Assembly (NCBI GenBank): GCA_008727115.1
Contig: CP044131.1
Span: 3,038,001 to 3,102,000, forward strand
Length of the DNA: 64,000 nucleotides
Source: Comamonas testosteroni
Lineage (GTDB): Bacteria; Pseudomonadota; Gammaproteobacteria; Burkholderiales; Burkholderiaceae_C
Direction: 5' to 3'
This document shows positions 34,004-44,176 of this stretch, one piece after another. The notes below the pieces were generated by a model. That model searched no databases and had not been told where the DNA came from. It saw nothing but the letters and a program-made list of their open reading frames with translations. Numbering within the stretch: the stretch's first letter is position 1; each line of letters starts with the position of its first letter. Both the position numbers and the translations under genes were made by a program.

Positions 34004-34978
34004 TCAATAAGACTGATCGCTGAGCGAAGCCCACAGATGCGCTGCCACAAGCGCTCTGAAGGGCTGAAACTGATCGAGCCAGATGCGTGCAGCCGCTGCA
34101 TCTGGCTTTTCTTTTTGCTGCAGCAGACCGATGGCCCGGCGCACGGCCACGTCGCCGTGCAGGCTGCCATCGGGCCAGCCATAGCCGCGCAGCAAACAGT
34201 AGTTCACCGTCCACGGACCTATGCCTTTGATGGCCAGCAGTTGCTGAGTCATGTCCTCCACCACTTGCGCATTCCACAGCCCTTGCGCGCTTTGGTTGGC
34301 CCAGTCATCCAGCGACAGCTCTCCATCCATCACGGCTTGCGCCACGCTCAGCAGGGTCTGGGCCTTGGCTTGCGAAAAGCTCAGCGCTCGCAGCTGCTCT
34401 AAATCCAGTTGCAGAACTTGCGGAGCATCGGGGTAGGTCAGCAGATGTGCGGCTTCTGGCATGAGTTTTTGCGTCTGCTTGTGCAGCGGCAAACCTGCCG
34501 CTTCAATCAGCTTGCGCCGCAGACTGACAGCTACGGCCACCGAAATTTGCTGTCCCATGATGGCCCAGCTAAGCGCCTCAAATGGCGTAGGCGATGCAGG
34601 CACATGCAGGCCGCTGTGCCGCACCAGCAACGGCCCCAGTTCTGCATGCGCGCCATGGGCTTGCAGCAGGGCGCTGGGCGGATAAGCCAGGTCCAGCATG
34701 CGCTGCAGCATGGCTTGCAGCTCCTGCTGACTGGCAGCCGCTTCATCGGGCTTCACATCAGGCTGCACATTTGGCGCATGCAGCTTTGCCGCGACCTTGT
34801 GCTCATCCCACTGCAGCACCAGCAGCGCAGGCTGGCCCTGCCAGATCAAGGCCTTGAGCAGACGCTGCTCGGTCACTTGCAGCAGCTCGCTGCGCTGCTG
34901 TTCATCCCGGCCATGAAAGGCCAGAAATTCCTGCCAGCGATAGGGCTGAGGCAAGTTTTGAGAGCATTCAATCCACAT
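34004..34978 (-). CDS. alkA: DNA-3-methyladenine glycosylase II
   Basis: 324 residues. The helix-hairpin-helix LLAIKGIGPWTVNYCLLRGYGWPDG and the following catalytic Asp in LHGDVAVRRAIGLL define an HhH-GPD glycosylase of the AlkA group. The centre reads PFEALSWAIMGQQISVAVA, the usual AlkA core. It removes alkylated purines and pyrimidines in base-excision repair. The Ada-like gene lies 108 bp upstream on the same strand, with a repeat between, so they form one alkylation-repair unit set inside the kynurenine cluster. Confidence 0.92.
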   Translation of the reverse strand: MWIECSQNLPQPYRWQEFLAFHGRDEQQRSELLQVTEQRLLKALIWQGQPALLVLQWDEHKVAAKLHAPNVQPDVKPDEAAASQQELQAMLQRMLDLAYPPSALLQAHGAHAELGPLLVRHSGLHVPASPTPFEALSWAIMGQQISVAVAVSLRRKLIEAAGLPLHKQTQKLMPEAAHLLTYPDAPQVLQLDLEQLRALSFSQAKAQTLLSVAQAVMDGELSLDDWANQSAQGLWNAQVVEDMTQQLLAIKGIGPWTVNYCLLRGYGWPDGSLHGDVAVRRAIGLLQQKEKPDAAAARIWLDQFQPFRALVAAHLWASLSDQSY

Positions 34979-34991
34979 GCGATCCCTATGA

Positions 34992-35082
34992 TTTTGAGAG
35001 CTGGCTGCGCTTGTTATTCATAGATATTTCATGAAAAACACTCTGAAAGGCCTATGCATCATGCGCTGGCAGCTATGGTTTT
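34992..35082. repeat. Inverted intergenic repeat between alkA and the ada-like gene
   Basis: Imperfect arms ttttgagagctggctgcgctt (34992) and catgcgctggcagctatggtttt read in reverse (35060-35082). Same family as 24657-24732. Confidence 0.75.
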
Positions 35083-35086
35083 CAGA

Positions 35087-35965
35087 TCATGCAGGCTTGC
35101 ATTGCTGGGCTTCACGCAGCAGCAGCGCTCTTTTGCGCTCCACGCCCCAGCGGTAGCCAGAGATACTGCCATCATTGCGCAGCACACGGTGGCAGGGCAC
35201 GGCCACGGCAATCGGGTTGGCCGCCACGGCACTGGCCACGGCTCTTGTGGACTGCGGCACGCCCATCTGCCGCGCCAGCTCGGAATAGCTGAGCGTCTGG
35301 CCCGCCGGAATCTTTTGCAAGGCCTGCCACACGCGCTGCTGAAACGCTGTGCCCTGAATATCCAGCGGCAGGGCCAGACCCAGCTTGGGCTGCTCAATCA
35401 ACGCAACGACCTGGGCCACAGTTTGCTCGTACAACCCGTCCGCCCCAATCAATTCCGCTGCGGCAAAGCGCTGCTGTAAATCTTCGATCAGCATCTGCGG
35501 GTCGTCGGCCAGCAGCACGCAGCACACGCCCTGCTCCGTGCTGGCCACCAGCAGGCTGCCCAGCGAGCATTCGGCCAGTGCAAAGCGAATCGTCTGATGC
35601 CGCCCGCGCTGGCGATAGGTTTGCGGCGCCATGCCCAACATGGCGGGCGCATCTTTATAGAAGCTGCTGCTGGCCTCGTAACCACTCAGATAAGCCGCAT
35701 CGGTGACCGAGCTGCTTTGCTGCGGCTGCAGCGCCGCGCGCACATGCTGGCCACGGTGTGCCTTGGCATAGGCCTTGGGCGTCAAGCCCGTGGCGCGCTT
35801 GAAGCTGCGGTGCAACTGCCAGGGGCTGAGCTGCAGGCGCTGGGCCAGCTCGTCCAGCGAAGGTGCGGTCTCTTCGGTCTCCAGCCAGCGACAGCATTGC
35901 GCCATGCGCTCATCGATTGAGAGCATTTCAGAGTCTGGAGCAGCGGTGTATGCGGGTCGGGTCAT
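35087..35965 (-). CDS. Ada-like protein: AraC-type DNA-binding domain fused to O6-alkylguanine methyltransferase
   Basis: 292 residues. Residues about 15-115 are an AraC helix-turn-helix domain ([27 protein letters not shown]). The C-terminal half is the methyltransferase with PCHRV, the acceptor Cys, plus [12 protein letters not shown] and LSYSELAR. The N-terminal Zn domain of E. coli Ada (which takes methyl groups from phosphotriesters) is absent, so transcriptional activation by methylation would need another switch. It transfers O6-alkyl groups from DNA to its Cys. alkA is the next gene, and is a likely target. Confidence 0.92.
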   Translation of the reverse strand: MTRPAYTAAPDSEMLSIDERMAQCCRWLETEETAPSLDELAQRLQLSPWQLHRSFKRATGLTPKAYAKAHRGQHVRAALQPQQSSSVTDAAYLSGYEASSSFYKDAPAMLGMAPQTYRQRGRHQTIRFALAECSLGSLLVASTEQGVCCVLLADDPQMLIEDLQQRFAAAELIGADGLYEQTVAQVVALIEQPKLGLALPLDIQGTAFQQRVWQALQKIPAGQTLSYSELARQMGVPQSTRAVASAVAANPIAVAVPCHRVLRNDGSISGYRWGVERKRALLLREAQQCKPA

Positions 35966-36095
35966 GGCAGAAACCTCTTCAGTGATGGCTGGACTTTACG
36001 CAATGCCGGGATGCGCCGCATCCACGTTCTTGCACACTGAACATGACAACTTTCGGTTACGCTGCGCGCATTGCATCAGATTCCATCGATTGACC

Positions 36096-36971
36096 ATGAC
36101 CACCGAATCCTTCGGCTGCCCCATGCATGGCGGCGCAGCCATCGTCCGCGACGAGAAAGCCCAGCTCGACTTCAGCCAGGACATGAGCTATGGCGACTAT
36201 CTGCATCTGGATCAGATTCTGACGGCCCAGCACCCGCTGTCGCCTGCGCATGACGAGATGCTGTTCATCATCCAGCACCAGACCAGCGAGCTGTGGATGA
36301 AGCTGATGCTGCACGAGGTGCGCGCAGCCACGGCAGCCATTGCCAATGCCTCGGGCGAGACCCGGCCCGACGCTTTCAAGATGCTGGCGCGTGTGAGCCG
36401 CATCATGGAGCAGCTGGTCAGCGCCTGGACGGTGCTCTCGACCATGACGCCGCCTGAGTACACCGCCATGCGCCCGTATCTGGCCCAGTCCAGCGGGTTT
36501 CAAAGCTATCAATACCGCTGCATCGAATTCGCGCTGGGCAACAAGAACGCGGCCATGCTCAAGCCGCACGAGCACCGCAGCGACCTGCTGGCCCAGGTGC
36601 AGGCGGCTTATGAATCGCCATCGCTGTACGACGTGGCCCTGCAACTGCTGGCGCGCGAAGGCATTGAGGTGCCGGCCGACCGCCTGCAGCGCGACTGGAC
36701 CCAACCCTATGAAGCCAGCGAAGGCGTAAAGCAGGCCTGGATTACCGTGTACCGCGACCCGCACAAATACTGGGATCTATACCAGTTGGGCGAGAAGCTG
36801 GCCGATATCGAGGACGCTTTCCGCCTGTGGCGCTTCCGCCACCTGACCACGGTGGAGCGCGTCATTGGCTTCAAGCGCGGCACGGGTGGCACTGGCGGCG
36901 TGAGCTATCTCAAGAAGATGCTGGGCGTGGTGCTGTTCCCCGAGATCTGGAGCCTGCGCACCGAGCTGTAA
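36096..36971 (+). CDS. kynA: Tryptophan 2,3-dioxygenase
   Basis: 291 residues. Haem dioxygenase that opens the indole ring of L-tryptophan to N-formylkynurenine. Signature blocks: [34 protein letters not shown] (with the conserved substrate-pocket His), [20 protein letters not shown] and the C-terminal [14 protein letters not shown]. Length is typical of the bacterial enzyme. The start at 36096 follows an extended untranslated leader from the divergent Ada-like gene. kynB and kynU lie upstream on the same strand but with the alkA/ada pair between them. Confidence 0.96.
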   Translation: MTTESFGCPMHGGAAIVRDEKAQLDFSQDMSYGDYLHLDQILTAQHPLSPAHDEMLFIIQHQTSELWMKLMLHEVRAATAAIANASGETRPDAFKMLARVSRIMEQLVSAWTVLSTMTPPEYTAMRPYLAQSSGFQSYQYRCIEFALGNKNAAMLKPHEHRSDLLAQVQAAYESPSLYDVALQLLAREGIEVPADRLQRDWTQPYEASEGVKQAWITVYRDPHKYWDLYQLGEKLADIEDAFRLWRFRHLTTVERVIGFKRGTGGTGGVSYLKKMLGVVLFPEIWSLRTEL

Positions 36972-37089
36972 AGCCGCCAACTGATTCTTCATGCCATCGC
37001 CTTTCAGGCTGCCCCTGCTGCTCTTTCGTGACAGCGCGGGCAGCCTGAACTCTTTAGGCTCCGGGCAGCAACCTCCTGAACTATTCGCC

Positions 37090-38343
37090 ATGTCTTCCGC
37101 TCCGCGCCCTGCCTCGCAGACCTCTTCTGCGTCCTCTTCCCTGTGGGCCATGCTGGTCTGCCTGCTCACGGGCTTTGCCCTCAGTCAGGCCTTTCGCACC
37201 GTCACCTCCATCATGGCCGACGGGCTGCGCACCGACTTTGGCCTCTCCGCCCAGTCTCTGGGCTCGTTCGCCGGGCTGTTCGCTCTCTCCTTCGGGGTGG
37301 CCCAGTTGCTCATGGGCATCGGCATGGATATCTACGGCCTGCGCCGCACCGTGCTGCTGGCCTTTCCGCTGTCGATTGCCGGTGCTGCACTGTCGGCCCT
37401 GGCTCCGAACTACTCCGGCCTGATGTTGGGCCAGCTCATGATTGGCGTGGGCTGCTCCCCCGCTTTCCTGGCCAGCACCATGTTCATCGCCCGCCACTTT
37501 CCGGCCGACAAGTTTGCCTATATCTCGGGCATAGGCCTGGGCATTGGCGGCCTGGGTCTGCTGTTTACCGGCACGCCCATGGCCTGGCTGGTTCAGTACC
37601 TGGGCTGGCGCGCAGGCTTTGTGCTGCTGGCGGTGCTGAGTGCTCTGTCCTGGCTGCTGATTTTCTTCAAGGTGCATGAGCCCGAGTTGCCCAGCGACTC
37701 TCAGCCCAAACCCGGCTTTATGGAGGCTCTGCGAGGCTTTGGCAGCCTGCTGCTGCTGCCACACACCTGGGGCATTGTGCTGCTGGGCATGGTCAGCTAT
37801 GCATCGTTTCTGACAGTGCGCGGCCTCTGGCTCAGTCCCATGCTGATGGACCGCTATCAGTTCTCCCTGGTCACCACTGGCAATGTGGCGCTGGCCAGCT
37901 CTCTCATTTCTCTGTTTGTCCCGTCCATGTTCGGTCGCCTGGACCCCGGCCCCGCCAGACGCCGCCAGCGCATTGCCCGCTTTGCGGTGTTGATGGCCAG
38001 TATTTTTGTGGCACTGGCACTGGTGCATCATCCTCTGGGCAGTGTTCTGCTGCTTCTGGCGATGAGTGTGCTTTCGGGCTATGGCACCTTGATTTATGCC
38101 GATGTGCGATCTTCCTACCCACCCGCCACCACGGGGCGCGCGCTGTCCATCTTCACCATGGCCATGTTCCTGGGAGCGGCGCTCATGCAATGGCTTTCCG
38201 GCGTCGTGGCCGGCATGGCCGAGCGCCAGCAGGCCGATATCTACCAGGCCGTCATGCTGATGATTGCTGCCATGCTGGGCTTCGGGGTGCTGGCTTACCG
38301 CCTTATCAAGCCCTCACCACTGCTGCTCAAGGCAAGTCACTGA
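37090..38343 (+). CDS. MFS transporter
   Basis: 417 residues with 12 hydrophobic segments; GMDIYGLRRTVLLAF holds the motif-A-like loop between helices 2 and 3 and RGLWLSPMLMDRYQ is near helix 7. The start at 37090 (MSSAPRPASQ) is preferred over the in-frame ATG at 36991, whose first residues have no match to a membrane protein. It lies 118 bp after kynA on the same strand and could carry kynurenine or anthranilate out, or an aromatic acid in; this is context only. Confidence 0.85.
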   Translation: MSSAPRPASQTSSASSSLWAMLVCLLTGFALSQAFRTVTSIMADGLRTDFGLSAQSLGSFAGLFALSFGVAQLLMGIGMDIYGLRRTVLLAFPLSIAGAALSALAPNYSGLMLGQLMIGVGCSPAFLASTMFIARHFPADKFAYISGIGLGIGGLGLLFTGTPMAWLVQYLGWRAGFVLLAVLSALSWLLIFFKVHEPELPSDSQPKPGFMEALRGFGSLLLLPHTWGIVLLGMVSYASFLTVRGLWLSPMLMDRYQFSLVTTGNVALASSLISLFVPSMFGRLDPGPARRRQRIARFAVLMASIFVALALVHHPLGSVLLLLAMSVLSGYGTLIYADVRSSYPPATTGRALSIFTMAMFLGAALMQWLSGVVAGMAERQQADIYQAVMLMIAAMLGFGVLAYRLIKPSPLLLKASH

Positions 38344-38361
38344 TTTGACTGAAAAATGGCT

Positions 38362-38386
38362 CAAGCGCTTTGTACAAAAGCGCTTG
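38362..38386. repeat. Inverted intergenic repeat, short copy
   Basis: caagcgcttt / aaagcgcttg form a perfect 10-bp hairpin around gtaca, followed by gcagctatcttttttg. It lies between the convergent MFS gene and the FAD monooxygenase gene. Confidence 0.8.
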
Positions 38387-38406
38387 CAGCTATCTTTTTT
38401 GAAGAG

Positions 38407-39597
38407 CTACAGGGCTCCGTCATAAAGCCAGGGCACATCCATGATGCGCCCGCCCAGAGCCCGCAATGACAGATCGCGCCCCCAGCGCACCAGTCCCGTG
38501 GCGTGAAAAATCTTTCCGTTGCGCAAGGAGCGCTCCTGCACCCTGGCATTGCGCTGCCAGCGATTGAGGGCATAGCGGCGCAGGCGCAAGCTCACATCCA
38601 GGTCATGCATGGACAGCGCGCTTTGCAGCTCGGCCGCGTCTTCAATGGCCATGCCCGCCCCCTGCGCCAGATAAGGCCGCATGGGATGGGCCGCATCGCC
38701 CAGCAAAGCCACCAAACCCTGCGCCATCTGGGTTTCTGACGACACAGGCACGCGATCAGCCACAGGCCAAAGACGCCACTCCCCTCCGACGTCCGGCACA
38801 TGCTGCACCAGATCCTGCAAGTAGGTGCAGGTGCCGTGAAGGTGCTTCAGCAGGTCAGGGAGATTGGCTGAATGATCCCAGTGGTCAAGATCTTCGGGCG
38901 GTGCACCCTGCACAATCACCACCAGGTTTTGCAACTCGCCTCTGCGCACAGGGTATTGAATGGCATGCAGATGGGGACCCAGCCAGGCTGTCACTTCATG
39001 GGTGCGCAGGCGCTTCGGCAAATTGGCCTGATGCACCATGGCTCTGTAGGCCAGATGCCCAGTCACGCGAGGCAGTCCATCGCTCAGCAACTGAGCACGA
39101 ATGGAGCTCCTCACGCCATCGGCACCGATCAGGGCGTCGCCCTCAATCAGCTTCCCTGCACTGGTGCGAATGGTGACGACATCGTCCTGCGAGCTGTAGC
39201 TGCTGACCGTCTGATTCAGGTTCAAATGGACCTCGGGCAAGCCCTGCAGAGCCTCCAGCAAGATCTGATGCAAGTCCGCCCGGTGAATCGTGACGTAACT
39301 GGCACCATAGCGCTGTACCATCTCCGCCCCCAAAGGCAGGCGCCCCAACTCCTGCCCCGTCACGGCATTGCAGGCTCGCAGCCCTGTAGGCACAGCGACG
39401 ACTTGCTGCAAAGGTCGCTGCAGCCCCCAGGCCTGCAGGCAGCGCACCACATTGGGGCCCAGCTGAATACCCGCTCCAACCTCGGAAAACTGAGCCGCAC
39501 GCTCATAAAGGCGCACATCCCAGTCTGCCCGCGCTGCAGCAATAGCGGCCGCCAGCCCCCCGATACCGCCCCCTGCGATCAACACCTGCTTATTCAT
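38407..39597 (-). CDS. FAD-dependent aromatic monooxygenase (salicylate-hydroxylase-like)
   Basis: 396 residues. FAD-binding GGGIGGLAAAIA at residues 8-19, then DALIGADGVRSSIRAQL with the DG motif, and LLGDAAHPMRPYLAQGAG, the GD motif. These three define group-A flavin monooxygenases; the closest types I know are salicylate 1-hydroxylase and 6-hydroxynicotinate 3-monooxygenase. It could act on anthranilate or a related acid made by the neighbouring kynurenine genes, but the substrate is not shown by sequence. It stands alone, with its terminal end against the MFS gene. Confidence 0.88.
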   Translation of the reverse strand: MNKQVLIAGGGIGGLAAAIAAARADWDVRLYERAAQFSEVGAGIQLGPNVVRCLQAWGLQRPLQQVVAVPTGLRACNAVTGQELGRLPLGAEMVQRYGASYVTIHRADLHQILLEALQGLPEVHLNLNQTVSSYSSQDDVVTIRTSAGKLIEGDALIGADGVRSSIRAQLLSDGLPRVTGHLAYRAMVHQANLPKRLRTHEVTAWLGPHLHAIQYPVRRGELQNLVVIVQGAPPEDLDHWDHSANLPDLLKHLHGTCTYLQDLVQHVPDVGGEWRLWPVADRVPVSSETQMAQGLVALLGDAAHPMRPYLAQGAGMAIEDAAELQSALSMHDLDVSLRLRRYALNRWQRNARVQERSLRNGKIFHATGLVRWGRDLSLRALGGRIMDVPWLYDGAL

Positions 39598-39671
39598 GGG
39601 CGCTTATTGTGCCGCGTCCTCATTCGAATACGACAGGCAATCATTGAAGCCAAAGCAAATCAAGACAATAA

Positions 39672-39695
39672 AAAAGCCCGCCGAGGCGGGCTTTT
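39672..39695 (-). terminator. Terminator after the H-NS-like gene
   Basis: Symmetric hairpin aaagcccgcc / ggcgggcttt with A/T runs on both sides; works for the minus-strand H-NS gene and possibly in both directions. Confidence 0.85.
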
Positions 39696-39713
39696 GCGTG
39701 CGCAAACAGCAAA

Positions 39714-40004
39714 TCAGATTGCGAACTTTTCGCGGTCCTGATCAGCAATCCACTTTGGCGGCTTACCGCGGCCGGTCCAAGTCGCGCCCGATACGGGGTC
39801 ACGATACTTGGGAGCCACCTTGGTGCCCGCATTAGCGGAAGAACGCGCACGAGCAGGAGGGAAAACATCTTCCGCAGTCAAGCCGTATTCAGCAATCAGG
39901 CTGCGAACTTTGCCCACAGCGTCTGCCAGTTCACGCGAACGGGCTTCGTTGATTTGCTGCTCCAGCTCCTCTCGCTGCTTCAGGAGTTCCTTGTAAGTGC
40001 TCAT
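39714..40004 (-). CDS. H-NS-family DNA-binding protein
   Basis: 96 residues. An N-terminal coiled-coil for oligomerisation (KELLKQREELEQQINEARSRE) and the C-terminal AT-hook-like motif TWTGRGKPPKW are the hallmarks of betaproteobacterial H-NS/BpH3 proteins. It silences AT-rich DNA. It sits next to the AT-rich accessory island at 40-48.9 kb, which would be a natural target. The start at 40004 is preferred because the upstream residues MWLLLTLKAD do not belong to the family. Confidence 0.93.
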   Translation of the reverse strand: MSTYKELLKQREELEQQINEARSRELADAVGKVRSLIAEYGLTAEDVFPPARARSSANAGTKVAPKYRDPVSGATWTGRGKPPKWIADQDREKFAI

Positions 40005-40865
40005 GATATGCGCTTCATGGTTGATTAAAGTGCATTCATTATAAATGTGCCATTTAGAAATATCAGCTTTTAAAGTAAGCAATAACCACAACTCAATTAT
40101 TTATAAAATGTAACTTTATGTTAATATTCTGAGAATGTAGTCTCCAGAGTCGCCAATATCTGATCTGCGCTTCTGCCATCCAAATCAATAACTTCGAATA
40201 TCAAGTGAACAGATGCCACCTTTTCTCAAAGTGCGGCAAACGTCAAAACTCCGAAGAATCAAACCTACCAAGATGCTATAGGGAGTCTTACCTCCACCTG
40301 GAAGCCCAAATTGCCAGCCTGGCCTTCAACTCCGGCGCAAGTATCAGCTCATCCAGCAACCAAGAGCCATATTCATTTACGGCATAGACCATGCGTACGG
40401 TTTGAGCTCTGAACTGACCCAGACGTTCTAAGTAGAGTCTTCTGCCCAGGCCTCCAAGGCCCGCACCATCGTCATGTCTGCTCCCAAGCAATCCACATCA
40501 GCGCGTCGCCCCATCAATGATGGTCAAAAGTCTGTCATCAGGATAAAGGCGTTTTTCACCCTATGACGATCAAAAAGCTCCTCTTCCATCACGCCTCTGC
40601 CTGCAGAATCATTAATACCAAGCAGTGTCAATATGACATGAAGAGAAAGCGCCAAGATGCAGATTCCACTTTATATGGACACCCGTTCCAATATTTCGTG
40701 GACAGCGAACCAATTTAATGTGATCAGTTGTAGAGGTTGATCTGGCAGTTGCTCCAAAGCAGAGCGGTCCGCCTGCCAGATCAGTGCATTCTTGTGCTTG
40801 AGCGTGCCAGACCTTTTTTGCGCCGATCAATGTTTGCATCGGCGTTCTGTCACAAAAAATCTCAC
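40005..40865. other. AT-rich spacer between the H-NS-like gene and hsdR
   Basis: 860 bases with no supportable gene. It begins with a very AT-rich promoter-like region (40020-40140). Near 40676-40720 the words tggacacccgttcc and gtggacagcgaacc suggest a decayed insertion-sequence end, at low confidence. The short frames inside show no family features. Confidence 0.6.
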
Positions 40866-43800
40866 TCAGACCTGCCCACCCACGCCCTTGAACTTCTCCA
40901 CAAAAGCAGCGATCTTTTGAAACACCGTCTGCTTCTTGGTCAGATATTGAGGGTTCAGCGGGCTCATCTTGGGCAGCACGCTATTCAACTCGGTGCCGCT
41001 ATCACTGGCGAATTCGCGCTTCAGGGAGTTGGTGATGTAGCGCTTGGCAGCATCAGTATTGAGCTTTTCCTCGGCGATGAGCTCTTGCACCTCTCGCTGC
41101 TGCTCCTCTTGCGCAAACAGGAAGAAGGCATCAATCACGCTGGCCTTGTCGCCAATCTGGTCCAGGTCGGTCTGGTTGATAAAGTCCACCACCAAATCCT
41201 CTTTGGCACGGTTGCCAATGCTGGAGCGGATGACACGGCGCACATCCTCAACCAAGGTGGCTTTGTCCTTGAGTTTTTTGTTGTTCTCAAAAATCAATTC
41301 GAGGATGTAGTCCAGGTTGATTTCCTGCGACTTGAGCAAATCCACCTCAAACACCACGTCGTTCCAGTCGATGGTGGAGATATCTTTCTCATCCCCCTCT
41401 CTTTGACGGCGCAACCAGTCACGCACATCGTTGTAGGTGGAGCGGTAATCCTGCGCCTCGCGCTCGCTGGGGATGGTGACGGCTTGCAGCTGCTCAAAAT
41501 CCTCGTCGCTCAGGTAATGCTGGGCCTTGAACGCCTCTACCGCCTGCGCATCGTTCACGTCGATGTTCTGCAAGTCTTTCAGGCTGGCAAACTCATCGTA
41601 GTTCTGCAGCACGTTCTCCAGGCGCAAATACTCGCCAAACAGCTTGGCAAAGGCTTTCTTGTCCGACTCTTTTTCGATGGCGGCTGGGTCTGGGAATTTT
41701 TCCTGCAGCTCCTTGACCACCTCCATAAAGCCGCGCTTTGCTGCACCCGTGGCCACATCGGTGAAGCCCTCCATGTATTCCTTGTAGCTTTTCTCCAGCA
41801 CTACGTTGCGGGTGTTCTTGTCACCAAACAAGGTGATGGCGTCCACCGTGGCCTGCTCCAAATCGCGGAAGGTCACGATGTTGCCAAAGGTCTTGGTGGC
41901 GTCATAAATGCGGTTGGTGCGCGAATACGCCTGCATCAGACCATGAAAGCGCAGGTTCTTGTCCACAAACAAGGTGTTGAGCGTGGGCGCATCAAAGCCC
42001 GTCAAGAACATGCCCACCACAATCAGCAAGTCAATCTGTTGGGCTTTGACCTGCTTGGCCAGGTCGCGGTAGTAGTTCTGAAACCCATTGCTGTCCACGC
42101 TGAAATTCGTCTTGAACAGCGCGTTGTAATCTTTGATGGCCGCGTCCAGAAACTCTTTGGCGCTGCTGTTCATGGCAGACACCTCAAAGCTTTCATCCTG
42201 GATGTCGCCCACGGCATCTTGCTCCTCGTTCGCGGCAAACGAGAAGATGGTGGCCACACGCAGCGGCTTGTCCGCATCTTTTTGCAGCGCCTTGAAGCAC
42301 TCGTAATACGCCTTGGCCGCGTCCACGCTGCTGACGGCAAACATGGCGTTAAAGCCTTTGGCGCCAGGCTTTAGGCGGTGGGTTTTCTGGCGGTAGTGGC
42401 TCAGAATGTACTGCGTGATTTCGCTGATGCGGTCCGGGTGCAGCAAGGCCAGCTTGTTCTCGGCGGCGCTGAGCTTTTTCTCGTCTTGCTCTTGCTCAAT
42501 GGCCTTGAACTTGGGGCGCACATCGTTGTAGTCCACCTTGAACTTGAGCACCTTCTCATCGCGAATCGCATCGGTAATCACATACGAGTGCAACTCCCGG
42601 CCAAACACGCTGGCCGTGGTTTCGGCCCCCAGCGCATTACCCTTGCGGATGAGTTGGCCGTTCTCGATCACGTCGCCAAAAATCGGCGTGCCCGTAAAGC
42701 CAAACTGGTAGAACTTCTTGAACTTCTTCTTGAGGTTCTTCTGCGCCTCACCAAACTGGCTGCGGTGGCACTCGTCAAAGATAAACACCACCTGCTTGTG
42801 GTAGATGGGCAGGTCGGCCTCGCTCTTCATCAGGTTGTTGAGTTTCTGGATGGTGGTGACAATGATCTTGTTGTCGTCCTTTTCCAAGTTGCGCTTCAGC
42901 CCCGCTGTGCTGTCTGAGCCATTGACACTGTCTGGCGAGAACCGCTGGTATTCCTTCATGGTCTGGTAGTCCAGATCCTTGCGGTCCACCACAAAAAACA
43001 CCTTGTCGATGAACTCCAGCTCGGTCGCCAGCCGCGCTGCCTTAAAGCTGGTCAAGGTCTTGCCCGAGCCCGTGGTGTGCCAGATATAGCCACCGCTTTC
43101 CACCGTGCTCCAGTTCTTGGCCTCGTAGCTGCTCTTGATCTTCCACAGAATGCGCTCCGTCGCGGCAATCTGGTAGGGGCGCATCACCAGCAGCGTATCG
43201 CTCACATCAAACACGGAGTAGTTCAACAGCACATTGAGCAGCGTGTGCTTTTGCAAGAACGTGGCCGTGAAGTCCTTCAAATCCCTGATCAGCGTGTTGT
43301 CGGACTTCGCCCAGTTCATGGTGAAGTCAAAGCTATTCTTGTTGCGCTTGGTGGTGTTGGCAAAGTAGCGGCTGTCTGTGCCGTTAGAGATCACAAACAA
43401 CTGCAGGTACTTGAACAGGGAGTTGTCGCTGTTAAAGCTCTCCTTGCTGTAACGGTGCACCTGGTTAAAGGCTTCACGTATCGCCACGCCGCGCTTCTTC
43501 AACTCCACCTGCACCATGGGCAAGCCGTTGACCAAAATCGTCACGTCATAGCGGTTGGCGTGGCTGCCCTTTTGTTCAAACTGCTTGATCACCTGCAGCT
43601 TGTTGCGGGCAATGTGCTTTTTGTCGAACAGGTAGATGTTCTGGATGCGGCCATCGTCAAACACAAAGTCCAGCACATAGTCGTCATGCACCTTGCGGGT
43701 CTTGTCCAAAATGCCTTCGCTGGGCTTGTCCAGCCAGTCACTCACAAAGCGTTGCCACTCCGCATCGGCAAACTGCACGTTGTTCAGCGCCTGCAAAGCT

Positions 43801-43997
43801 ACACGCACATTGGCCAGCAGCTTCTCTGGCGTGTTGATGCTGGGCACAAACTCATAGCCTTGGTTCACCAAGTCCTGAATCAACTCACGCTCCAGCGCAT
43901 CTTCAGTCTGGTAGCCCTCTGCCGCTTTCCACTCTGGAGTATATTTATCAAGAATAATAAAATTACGGGACTCGGCGATACTGCTGTATTCATTCAT
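40866..43997 (-). CDS. hsdR: Type I restriction enzyme R subunit, EcoR124I-like (type IC)
   Basis: 1043 residues, matching the 1038 of EcoR124I HsdR. From memory the similarity to that protein is high from end to end. The nuclease residues align at the same numbers: Asp151, Glu165 and Lys167 (in VELKKRG). The motor has Walker A TTGSGKT with Lys313 and the DECH box at about 408-411, then FGFTGTPIF and, at motif [14 protein letters not shown]. The C-terminal helical part is complete. HsdR needs HsdM and HsdS for recognition and modification, and neither is found in this window. The start overlaps the stop of the upstream AAA-ATPase gene (ATGA). A good site (aaggga) precedes the ATG. Confidence 0.95.
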   Translation of the reverse strand: MNEYSSIAESRNFIILDKYTPEWKAAEGYQTEDALERELIQDLVNQGYEFVPSINTPEKLLANVRVALQALNNVQFADAEWQRFVSDWLDKPSEGILDKTRKVHDDYVLDFVFDDGRIQNIYLFDKKHIARNKLQVIKQFEQKGSHANRYDVTILVNGLPMVQVELKKRGVAIREAFNQVHRYSKESFNSDNSLFKYLQLFVISNGTDSRYFANTTKRNKNSFDFTMNWAKSDNTLIRDLKDFTATFLQKHTLLNVLLNYSVFDVSDTLLVMRPYQIAATERILWKIKSSYEAKNWSTVESGGYIWHTTGSGKTLTSFKAARLATELEFIDKVFFVVDRKDLDYQTMKEYQRFSPDSVNGSDSTAGLKRNLEKDDNKIIVTTIQKLNNLMKSEADLPIYHKQVVFIFDECHRSQFGEAQKNLKKKFKKFYQFGFTGTPIFGDVIENGQLIRKGNALGAETTASVFGRELHSYVITDAIRDEKVLKFKVDYNDVRPKFKAIEQEQDEKKLSAAENKLALLHPDRISEITQYILSHYRQKTHRLKPGAKGFNAMFAVSSVDAAKAYYECFKALQKDADKPLRVATIFSFAANEEQDAVGDIQDESFEVSAMNSSAKEFLDAAIKDYNALFKTNFSVDSNGFQNYYRDLAKQVKAQQIDLLIVVGMFLTGFDAPTLNTLFVDKNLRFHGLMQAYSRTNRIYDATKTFGNIVTFRDLEQATVDAITLFGDKNTRNVVLEKSYKEYMEGFTDVATGAAKRGFMEVVKELQEKFPDPAAIEKESDKKAFAKLFGEYLRLENVLQNYDEFASLKDLQNIDVNDAQAVEAFKAQHYLSDEDFEQLQAVTIPSEREAQDYRSTYNDVRDWLRRQREGDEKDISTIDWNDVVFEVDLLKSQEINLDYILELIFENNKKLKDKATLVEDVRRVIRSSIGNRAKEDLVVDFINQTDLDQIGDKASVIDAFFLFAQEEQQREVQELIAEEKLNTDAAKRYITNSLKREFASDSGTELNSVLPKMSPLNPQYLTKKQTVFQKIAAFVEKFKGVGGQV

Positions 43998-44167
43998 GTG
44001 TTTCTCCCTTGCCAGAATCGATGCTGCTCAATAATGTGTTTAACTAGTTTTTCCAGAAGTTTCTTTTCTTCCGGTTTCAGTGTTTGAACTTCTGCAGCAG
44101 AATGTTTTGAATGGCTTGAGAAATTAACGATACGTTTGGCATACGGATTGGGCATTCCTCCCCCTGC

Positions 44168-44176
44168 ATCCGGAAG
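44168..44176. repeat. 9-bp target duplication of IS copy A (second copy at 45210-45218)
   Basis: atccggaag occurs directly on both sides of copy A. A 9-bp duplication fits the IS903-like group. It shows copy A entered the AAA-ATPase gene by simple transposition and has not recombined since. Confidence 0.9.

Noticed and set aside
40288-40491. 67-codon minus-strand frame in the spacer before hsdR
   Set aside because: No family features, no ribosome site, and the surrounding DNA looks decayed.
40737-42374. 545-codon plus-strand frame opposite hsdR
   Set aside because: Antisense shadow of hsdR with no recognisable domain.
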